In this document: piece after piece, positions 54,787-64,000 of the stretch | Position numbering within the stretch: position 1 is the first letter of the stretch | How the letters are laid out: each line of letters starts with the position of its first letter | Assembly (NCBI RefSeq): GCF_002994745.2 | Contig: NC_037089.1 | Location: 21,995,641-22,059,640 of the forward strand | Direction: 5' to 3' | Length of the DNA stretch: 64,000 bases | DNA from: Rosa chinensis | Taxonomy: Eukaryota; Streptophyta; Magnoliopsida; Rosales; Rosaceae | The notes under the pieces: generated by a model | What the model saw: only the letters and a program-made list of their open reading frames with translations | The model's database searches: none | What the model was told of the DNA's origin: nothing | Position numbers and translations under genes: made by a program

Positions 54787-55898
54787 ACTGTTATGCAACC
54801 TTATCAGTATTTTTGGAAAAGTTTTCAAAAATCTTATTTGCATTCAAAGCTATATAAAATACTTATCAGATAAAATATATTGATTGCTTGCTGTTAGTTA
54901 GAATTGATCGAGTCTCTCAATCTGTTTGAAAAACCAAGTTTATCTCAATATGTGATCAATGTGAGCGGATTGAGGGGGAGTCTTTCTCTTCGATAAAAGA
55001 TTTTGAAACTGCATTTCTGCGGTACAGTTTCTCACTGGAAAATTGCATTATGTTGCACAGTCTGCATAAAACTGGTCTTTTATAAAAACTCTATTTGATA
55101 TTTTGATTGTGCTCAATTTCTTGATCACAGCATACATCATTTGCATTGCACTAAAGATCAATGAGGCTTCGAGACAAGGCTGATATAGAAGACTTGTTCA
55201 GTTTCTGCTATTAGCAAAGATCAAATTAAGTATTTTTAGAATAGGTTACTAAGTTGTAAACAAGTTAACATTGTTGCTAGTTAATGTGGTTGTGTTGAAT
55301 ACCACTACTTGCATACTGTAATCTTCTTGATTCATAGTGGATTTGCTTTTCCTGTTGGTAACGTTACAAGCCACGTTGTGAAGTTTCTTCAACGGTGAGG
55401 TTTACACTGCGTCATCAAATTCATGTCTTCCATTTGTGGTGTGTGTGTGTAATTATCTTTCATAAAGCTGTTTCTGTTGATCAACTCTTTATAGCTGTTC
55501 CTGCTAGTGTTTTCAGTTTGGTTTTCTTGGTAGGGTTGCAAGAAGCGAGACTATTTCGCTAGTGTTGGGGTGGGGTTGCGACATAAATATTCACCGAGAT
55601 ACAGGAATGGAGGAAGAAATCATGGGTGGAGCAAGTTGGCAGGGTGGCAGGACGGTCCTTGATCTTTGGGCTTGTGTTGGAGTTTTTTGACGTCAATATT
55701 AGTCTGTATTGACATTAGATCTGGGTTTGGTAGCTTTAGGAAGGAATGAGGGGATTTCTCTCTTGATTGGGGTTGCTGGTGGCTCTATCTTTAGCCTAGA
55801 TATTAGAGATTTGGAATAGAGATAACCGACCTTGCAAGTTCCCATCTTACTGTGGCAGTTCCCGGAAAGCTCGAGTAGACTTTGATGGAAAGGAAAGT
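54787..55898. other. AT-rich stretch, no assigned gene
   Basis: No coding region is recognised. 'GATTGAGGGGGAGTC' at 54969-54983 resembles a retrotransposon polypurine tract, and a short (GT)n lies at 55440-55451. These hints are insufficient to define an LTR. Confidence 0.4.
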
Positions 55899-58800
55899 TG
55901 TGAGCCCCAGAAAATTTTGTTTAATTTTTAGAAGGTAATTTTTCGAAAATAAGATTTTTGTACAAGGTGATTTTAGTGAAGGAATCGATTGTGGACATTT
56001 TTAGGTATCGACACTACCAATTGGGCTATTTGAATTAAGTTTGGGCCGAAAATTAAAGTTTGGGCCAATGTCCTTCCAATTGGGCCTAAAGACTTACTAA
56101 GGTTTATTGAAGCAAAAGATTGTTGGAATTATTATGGAAAGATACAAATTGAATTTTTAGTAATTCAAGTTTTGGGCATACGAGGAGTCGACTAAGAATA
56201 TTAGTGACAAAAAACGAATAAAGAAGTGAGCTCAAAACCCGACTCAATTATTGGTCGAATTCGTCACTGGGGTAGACTTGTCATTTCACATGTACAAGTA
56301 TAAATAGGAACAAAAAACCCTAAAATCCCAAAACACTCTCTCCCTCACTCTCAGCTGCGTCCTCTCTCTCCCCAACCTCTCTTTCTCGCACACTCTCTCT
56401 TCTTCCCTCTGCAACCACAGGAAAACATCGGTTCCGGCCACCACCACCTGATACCGCCTCCACCCTTTGAACCAGCACCTAAATCCAACCAAAACCCGAG
56501 CCCAGCACCACCATGCATCAACTCTGGCCTCCACACGCAACCACCAAACCTGCGACACCACTGCCATTCTTACTCCTCCGATCTCCAATTGCTGATTCAC
56601 ACCATCACTACCAGAAATTGAAGCACCAAGCCCTAGAGAGCAAACCTCAAACCATAGCCTCAAACTCTGACCACCGGAAAACGCCATGCCAGGTCACCGG
56701 AACTTGAGGCTCTGCATGCCTTCGTTCTCTAATCTCTAGCGCGAATCAAGCTAAACCACCTCCATGGTTGGAATCAGCGTCTCACGTTTTCCAATAGCCC
56801 AAACACCCGACCTCCAATTCTGACTAGAGCCGCCGCACTCGCCGCCACTGGCGCGTGGACCACCGTAGCTCTGTCGCTCACGGTCGCTGGAATCGTCAGG
56901 ACTTCTTGATTAGGTAATTTCGTGATTTCTCTTAGCTGGAGCTTCTGGTTTGGTCTAGATTGAAAACACTAAATTTATTCCTTAATTTGAAACCTGTGAG
57001 GATTATGGAATATGCGTTTTGGAGATTTTGGAGGAGGGAGAAACTGTTGGTTCAGCCTAGTTGGTATTGGAGACTTGTAAGGATTTCCGAATTCTACTTT
57101 GGATGAAAGATTGGTTGAGGGTTGTTCATTGATGGTATAATTTCTGCTAGGGATTCATATGGTTAATGGTTGTGCAATGCAGCTAGAACAGAATTGGTTT
57201 CGAAGTTGGAGAAGAAAAGATTGTAAGTTTTGGTCTCTACCTTTGGTTTAGTGATTATAAATTTCTTGTGATTGTTACTATTTGGAACGGAGTCTACTTT
57301 ATTGCTTTGATTGCTTAGTTGACTGGTGCCTTGATGATAACTTGACTATACTGTGGATAAGAGTGCACTGGCAGTTTGTATTGAAAAAATTGGTCTTATT
57401 AGTTAAAATTGTGAATCTGATATCAATTGTGGAATGTTATATGGCAAGGTGAACGAAGTTGGTAACGAAGAAAATAAGGAATTTGAGTCTAGTGGAAATT
57501 GACAGTAAAAAAGGTTAAACGAGCATAGTTAAGTAAATTAAATCATGAGAGGATTACTTAACTTTAAAGCGACCATAACTTGGAATCATTTTAAGAATCA
57601 TAATCATTCGGGAATAGTAATTACTATTTATTTGCTTAAGGTTTAAAGACTAGGTAAAAATGTCAACTCGGTTGAGAATTCCATTAAGGAAACAAGTACG
57701 ATCACCATATCCCGAATGAGCTTAATTACTACGTTAAGTGAATTGTTCGGGAATGGAAATTGTGATTTGTTTTTCTAAAGTAAAAAGGTTAAAGAAGTGA
57801 AGTCAAAGTCCTAAGTATAATCACCATATCCCAAATTGTTCAAATGCAATACCATTCGGATTATTTGGAAATGGATAGCAGATTTTTATGTCAAAGGATA
57901 ATTCAATGGACTTTAAGGAAATTAAGTGAATGCCTTATGTGCTCGATTGATTAAGTTAATGACGTCAAGTTACTTATTGGTTTAATTTTATTATAAAGGA
58001 CTCGAGTGTGTGCACATGAAATTGGGAGAAGTATCGAAAGTCGAAAACGAAACTAATTGTGGACGAGCACTCTATATCCAGGTAGGGTGAGATGTCCCTT
58101 CCTTGTTAGAGGCTTTTCGATATATGTGGAATGCTCTAGTATAATAGTATGTTGCCTGCAAGTACCTTTTTGATTGTTCATTAGTCAATGCCTCGTGATA
58201 CCCGTGTTTTCATAACTGATAATTGTTGATTGCGAAAACCGAGGCTAGACTTGCATGTTGAGATACTGTACCCCTTGTATGTTTGTACTTGTGACCTGAA
58301 AGTGAATGGGACCTCGACGAGTATATTCCTAGGGATCCCACGGTGTCGATAACCGTGAACCTCCGGAGGGGGCTGTGCTCCTATGTTTGTCGAGGAAGGG
58401 TGTGAACCGATAGTGAAGCAGTCATAGGAGACTTAGGGCCAGGAAATGGACACTTTCGCTACTTGTAGTCACAAGGACTACAGAGTAGTTGACCGGTTCT
58501 TGAAGGATGACGAACCGGGTCGGTCACTGATTTTTTTTAGTTTAGCCGGCAGGTAAGTATCTCGGAGCTCCAAGTTGTGTGAAGCATGTGCATATGTTTT
58601 ATAAAAGAGAACAAATGTTTGTGGTTGCCTCTTTTTAAAGTATTTTTTATAAATGTGCACAATATTATGTAGTAAATATTTTCAAACCTAGCATGGTTGG
58701 GTCGGCCCTTACTGGGCACATGAGGATGAAAGCTCATCCCTACAACAGTGTGCAGGTCTTGAGCATGTGGTCGGGGAGCGTACAGAGGAGTCACATGGCT

Positions 58801-59218
58801 CGGCTTGGCGTATTCTTCTTTGACTTTATCAAAAGAAGGTTTTGGTCCTTTATAGGATTTTGAAGTCACTTATTTATTTGCTTTTTAATTGTTTCCTACT
58901 CTCTTATTTACAAAACTTCTAGAGGCCCGCAACCCTGGGGCGCGTCTCTCATACTGGATGTTACTTAGTAATTTGTTTTCCAAATTGGGCTCCGATTGTA
59001 AGCCCAAATTCTTTAGCCCACTTTCAATTCCCTTTTTGAAAATACGTTGCTCGGTTGCTAGAATGATTTGTCCAAGAAAATGTTTTGTAAACAAACAACC
59101 TAAACCCAAAAGGCCTTGCGGCTTCGGGTTGATGAGCTATCGGGATGTCATTCGTGACATGTTGATTCCTCATTGGCTAGGGGTCACGCCGCTGTGGGAC
59201 CCCTCTCCCGGGTCACCA
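55899..59218 (+). repeat. 5' LTR of the Gypsy-type element
   Basis: It starts TGTGAGCCCC. A TATA box TATAAATAGG at about 56298 precedes CT-rich leader sequence. The right edge (near CACCA at 59214-59218) is approximate because eight bases separate it from the primer-binding site. Minus-strand frames at 56286-56687 recur in the 3' LTR and are artefacts of the repeat. Confidence 0.75.
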
Positions 59219-59226
59219 TAGTAAAT

Positions 59227-59238
59227 TGGTATCAGAGC
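59227..59238 (+). other. Primer-binding site (initiator-Met tRNA type)
   Basis: TGGTATCAGAGC, just downstream of the 5' LTR. Confidence 0.9.
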
Positions 59239-62200
59239 TCTAGGTTCCGAAGTACTTTTGAAATTGTTTTTGCAAAACTAGCAACCCTTTTCAAACTTTT
59301 TTTCAAGTGTCGAATTTGGTTGAGCAAAACACTCGTTTTTCTTGGGCATTTAAAAATATGTTGGCAAAAATATGTTTTTGATACTCTTTTCGGATGATAC
59401 CTTTTTACCTCATTTCACTTGCAAATATTTTTCATTGAGGCTATTTTCGAGTTGTTCAAAGAATTACCATTGGATTTGAAAAGTAAAGATGCCTATGAGA
59501 TTTCTTGGAAAATTATTTAGTTTGTCTTTTTGTTGTGCTTTAAAGTTTTGTTTTAAATTTTAATTTGCCAATGCCGTCATGATGCCACTCGACCACAAAC
59601 GCTCCAAGGGTAGTAAGTATCAAAATTGGATAAAGTATTGAGCATTAAGGAGTTAACGAGATTATATTGCTTGAGTTGGTACTCGGAAAAGTAGGTTAGA
59701 GATTAAGTTGAAAGGAATATCTGTGTACCCCCATGCTAGTGTTATAGAGTAAATTTTATTGATGGATTAAAGTTATTGTACTACATATATTGTTGCACGT
59801 ATTGAAAAATATAGTGTGTTGGGTGGATCAAGGTGAAAATTAGAGTAAAGAGTGAGATAATGACCCCTATGTAGTCATTTGGATCAGTGGTGTTCATATT
59901 TCGCTCGATTTCCTCTTCTTTCTTCCGAGCGATAGCCTGACTGAAGCGGTTCCCCATCGATGCTCTACGGAAAGAAGGTGTGACTTTCGAGTAAGGTAGA
60001 CACCTCTCAAGTATTTCCCAAGTGGTAGACTGATAGGGAAACTTGTAATGGCAACACAAACATGAAATTAAGTATTGCTTGAGCTTGGCATCTCCCCAAT
60101 CCTATTGTTAAATTGTAGAACGATATGAAGCTTTGGGAGAATCTAATGTTGCATTGTTATGTTGACAAGATTACTTTGTTGGGAAGCAAAAAATATTGAG
60201 AAACGACTAGTAGAGTCACAGAAACTATTCTTGGGTTGCCATTGGTCCGCAGAGAGTTGAGAAATTATGTTCCCTATAATCAGAGAAATTGTTGGGAAAA
60301 TAAATGATTGCGGTACCAGCAGCGTACTTGGAAATGTTAGGACGGTTCGAGATCACAAGGTCATGCCCTTGTACTGGTATTAGTAGGATCACCAACAACG
60401 TTTCTAAGAGTGGTCAAGAAAAGATTTTAAAGAATTATAACTTTAACAGCCAGTTTTCTTTACTTCAAGGAATCTTTGATTGCTTTGAAGTCAATAACGC
60501 TACGAATTTCAAAACGTGGACAAGTTGGTAGCACACTCTTGAAAGACAACTTTGATTATGTGGTTAGAATGAAGCTGAAATAGTGACGTCAAAGAGTAAT
60601 TGAAAATTTGAAAGTTGAATTAATGCCTCCTTCTATAGGGATGTGGAGAAAGGTGATCAATGTGCCATGTGGAATTACATGTTGTGGCTTGACCATCAAG
60701 AAAAGGGAGAAGTCGAGAAAAGTTTGAATACAAATATTTATGCGCAATTGGAGAGCTCATGAGTCTATTATTGGGACAATTGTTCCAAAGGTTTCACTGC
60801 ACTATAGGATCAAAGTCCGAAATAGTTTTCTCTTAGTGACGATAATTAGTTTGGAGAAAGTAAATCAGGGCTGGAAACTTTGACACATATATAGGAGATT
60901 CGAATGGAAAAAAAAAATCACAAGTCAACCGTAGCTCTCCCGGATCGAAGTATCTCCTAGTTTTGCTCGGGGAGAAATCCACTACACTGGGATTGAGGCA
61001 TGACAAGGTTAAAGATGAGTACGAATACGAGTACGAGTTCGAGAATCTAGGTGATGAATTACGCATTTACCTCACGTGTTCCCTTTTGAGACAAGGAATT
61101 CGTAACATTTCATCCACATTTTACATTCTTGCCTCTTATTACAAAAGTTGATTTTCGTCTCTTGCATTAATCAAAATATTTACCTCATAAGTCAAGAGAC
61201 TACACCTTAAACAATCAACTTTTTCTTACTGAAGTGTTTTGTTTTACGAAGCCCGAACATTTTAGGTTCTTCCGTAGTTCTACAACCTAGACTTTGAAAA
61301 CAAACTCAAAACTATCTTCAAGGCTCTTTCAGCGAAATGCATTTGAAATTATTTCCTTACCTACCAAGTGGTTCTCGCCAACAAATCTTGTTCGAAAAGT
61401 AGGAAAGTCGAAAATTTCCTTAATCTGTTTTTAAGCAAAATTGAAATTCTGAGAATTTTACTATTTTTCTTGGCAACTACTCGAAATGTAGTTTTATCCG
61501 ACCTCTACTACTTTTAAATTTCTGAAATTTTGACGACGCTCTCAGTCAACATCTCTACATTGAATCTATGGATCTTGTTTCGGTTGAAATTGCATATCCA
61601 AAAATTTTAGTCGTGAACTCCTTCAAAATTTATTTTCCAACTTCTTGGAAACTTGAAATGTCAATCTCGTTGCAGTTTTCTTTTGCTTTTGGTTACTCTT
61701 TTTATGTAAAACTGGTGGTTGGAAGAATGTTTGTTCACCTTCGAATTTACTCAGGACACCAGGAAATAAAGTGCTTATAACCGATTCAACTGTTATGGCT
61801 TGAAATTGAAGGAGCACTTATGAATTGATTTCTAAGTTTTGACATCAAACTAGTTGTGGGGTGAAAATGATAGATCGAGGTCGAGACCGTGAATAGAAAT
61901 GCTACGAACTTTACAAATTATGGGGAGTCAACTTCGATTGGTGATCCTCGAATTTTGTTGAGTCTTATCAAAAGGTATTGTTGTAACTTGACGCCTTGAG
62001 CATTGAACGATTTGTTCGGTTAATGCCAAGTGACTTATTGATTGATGTCTCATGACGTGTAGTAGATACCTAGGTGTTGCGATTTTACTATGTGACATCA
62101 AGTCTACGGAATTGTGTGCTTGGTTTCGACGTCTTATGGACAAGCTATCATAATTGTTTGTTCATTGAGTAAACAGTATCCGCTAAGCTACGAATAAGGG

Positions 62201-63170
62201 TGTATGAGGTTTGACAACCAAGATCGTTAACTACGAGGCTGACGGCAGCGATGACATCATTGACGTGTCATTCCTGGTGACGTTCTACGAAAGTTATTTA
62301 TGTTAGACATACAAAGAAAGCTTGGTTTTCTTTCTTGGTTGCTACTCATATTTAAGGTTCAAATTCTGAGTAATCCTCTACTCTCGTGGAATGGAGATTT
62401 GGTGTCGGCGTCAGATTGTTTTCGGTGATTTTGAAAAGTAAGCCACTATCGCATGGTTGCGCATGGTTGCAACGAAGTTACCACTCGGCGAGTTACTTAT
62501 CGAAAAGAATCATGATTCACGGAGATAAGTATATCCTATGGAAAGTATAATAGGAACACTTGGTGAAGTGATAAAAATAGCTCCGAAATTGGGATATGTA
62601 GCTAACGGAAGCACAAAATGTGAAAGTTTTATGAATGTTATTATGTTGCGTAACTTGATGCGTCATGGGTTATTCCACGCCAATTGTTTTCAAGCAATCC
62701 CTGAGAAATTTTTACACTATAGTGTCGGTTATTTAGTTGTGGCAACGGGGTTGATAAGGGGAATTGCAACTGCTTTGCAGTATGCTATTATTGAGATTAG
62801 TGGGTGACTAAGTGTTAGTTCCCGATCTGTTTTAAGGCTCTTTGAATTTTTCATAAATGCTGAAATGATAATGTCATTGCCTATGGTATTGAGCTTAGAG
62901 GAATTGGATGGGACAATGAAATCAGATGTATGCATATACACACACACACAATGTGATTGAGGAAAATCGCAATTTGCAAAAAAATACAAATGATTAGAGT
63001 TTGATGAGGTCATCCCCATAAGTGAAGTAAGATGAACCATGTGAAAGGTAAAGGTTCGAAAGGTGTCACGGGAAAGTGAAACTATGTCTTGTGCACACTC
63101 GAGTCCGAGGTGAAAAGAAGTAACCTCTCTCATTTATGCATTGGGCAAATTTCGAGGACGAAATTTATTT
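59239..63170 (+). other. Interior of the Gypsy-type element, no coding motif seen
   Basis: Short frames of 60-134 codons on both strands lack recognisable domains. No gag, pol or captured gene was identified by eye. Confidence 0.5.
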
Positions 63171-63184
63171 TAAGGGGGGTGGAG
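63171..63184 (+). other. Polypurine tract
   Basis: TAAGGGGGGTGGAG directly before the TGTGAGCCCC start of the 3' LTR, preceded by TTCGAGGACGAAATTT. Confidence 0.85.
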
Positions 63185-64000
63185 TGTGAGCCCCCACTCC
63201 ACCCCCCGAATTTTTATTTTTATTTTTAGAAGGTAATTTTTCGAAAATAAGATTTTAGCACAAGGTGATTTTAGTGAATGAATCGATTGTGGACATTTTT
63301 AGGTATCGACACTACCAATTGGGCTATTTGAATTAAGTTTGGGCCGAAAATTAAAGTTTGGGCCAATGTCCTTCCAATTGGGCCTAAAGAATTACTAAGG
63401 TTTATTGAAGCAAAAGATTGTCGGAATTATTATGAAAAGATACAAATTGAATTTTTAGTAATTCGAGTTTTGGGCATACGACGGAGTCGACTAAGAACAT
63501 TAGTGATGAAAAACGAATAAAGAAGCGAGCTCAAAACCCGACTCAATTATTGGTCGAATTCGTCGCAGGGGTAGACTTGTCATTTCACATGTACAAGTAT
63601 AAATAGGAACAAAAAACCCTAAAATCCCAAAACACTCTCTCCCTCACTCTCGGCCGCGTCCTCTCTCTCTCACCAACCTCTCTTTCTCGCACACTCTCTC
63701 TTCTTCCCTCTGCAACCACAGGAAAACATCGGTTCCGGCCACCACCTCCTGATACCGCCTCCGCCCTTCGAACCAGCACCCAAATCCGATCAAAAACCGA
63801 GCCCAGCACCGCCATGCATCAACTCTAGCCTCCACACGCGACCACCAAACCTGCGACACCACTACCATTCTTACTCCTCCGATCTCCAGTTGCTGATTCA
63901 CACCATCACTACCAGAAATTGAAGCACCAAGCCCTAGAGAGCAAAACCCGAACCATAGCCTCAAACTCTGACCACCGGAAAACACCATGCAAGATCGCCG
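63185..64000 (+). repeat. 3' LTR of the Gypsy-type element, cut by the window end
   Basis: Aligns with 55899-56705 through the TATA region and the CT-rich leader, with scattered substitutions and a 12-bp length difference near its start. The remaining 2.5 kb lies outside the window. Confidence 0.85.

Larger units (their letters stand above)
55899..64000 (+). mobile_element. Gypsy-type LTR element with about 3.3 kb LTRs and a non-coding interior
   Basis: Two direct copies start TGTGAGCCCC at 55899 and 63185. The first runs to about 59218 and is followed by an initiator-Met primer-binding site; the second is cut by the window end. The interior ends 'TTCGAGGACGAAATTT' plus a purine tract, a 3' signature common in plant chromovirus-type Gypsy elements. 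In roughly 4 kb of interior I could find no zinc knuckle, protease, RT or integrase motif, so it is either a LARD-like derivative or extremely decayed. The target duplication cannot be checked because the right end is missing. Confidence 0.8.

Noticed and set aside
54969..55590. Possible Copia polypurine tract and LTR
   Set aside because: A GAGGGGGAG tract is present but no TG start follows, and no matching second LTR, primer site or target duplication was found.
56286..56687. 133-codon minus-strand frame repeated at 63585-63988
   Set aside because: It is antisense to the CT-rich leader inside both LTR copies; duplication reflects the LTR, not gene conservation.
60304..62807. Frames in the Gypsy interior as host genes
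   Set aside because: Short, no domains, and enclosed by one element's primer-binding site and polypurine tract.

Overview
This is nuclear DNA from a flowering plant, most likely a eudicot; a rosaceous host is only a weak impression. The evidence is the GT-AG introns, LTR retrotransposons primed from plant tRNAs, Mutator-like and hAT DNA transposons, caulimovirid remnants and a five-exon plant alcohol dehydrogenase gene. Almost the whole window is nested transposable elements. Only one gene looks intact: a cinnamyl-alcohol-dehydrogenase-family gene on + at 23138-26190. No rRNA, tRNA or CRISPR was seen.

Layout. 1-3729: the 3' half of a non-coding LTR element, split by a 2.45 kb hAT transposon (8-bp duplication CACAAGTG) built around a 523-bp tandem repeat. 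3.9-7.1 kb: decayed minus-strand Copia. 7402-9526: solo LTR. 11-13.4 kb: Copia 3' end with a fold-back MITE inside it, then a Gypsy protease/RT fragment. 13.4-17.8 kb: decayed caulimovirid-like DNA on the minus strand, interrupted by a 360-bp TRIM and a LINE-like retroposon. 17846-20981: deleted Copia. 20992-22682: a Mutator-like element carrying a NINJA/AFP-family gene fragment (Pack-MULE). 23.1-26.2 kb: the CAD-family gene, whose second intron was enlarged by a retroposon and a hAT MITE.

27520-52441 is best read as one giant Mutator-like element of about 24.9 kb. It has terminal inverted repeats of about 0.7 kb and an A-rich target duplication. Near its centre is a broken FAR1/MULE-type transposase gene. 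Next to the right terminus is a captured fragment of a cinnamoyl-CoA-reductase-like gene on the opposite strand. Its size comes from nested insertions whose target duplications can be read directly. A Copia (duplication AAATG) holds a very young LARD (CTGTT, two differences seen between 500-bp LTRs). Inside that Copia's 5' LTR sits a Gypsy (CTCAC), and inside the Gypsy LTR sits a solo LTR (GTTTC). A second Pack-MULE, with a GH17 beta-1,3-glucanase fragment, lies inside the transposase gene.

52.5-55.9 kb holds a hAT end, an RNase-H-like pseudogene and an unrecognised cysteine-rich pseudogene. 55899 to the window edge is a Gypsy-type element with LTRs of about 3.3 kb and an apparently non-coding interior. 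There are no operons or shared pathways. The genes relate through capture and insertion, and the CAD gene is the only candidate with a host function.
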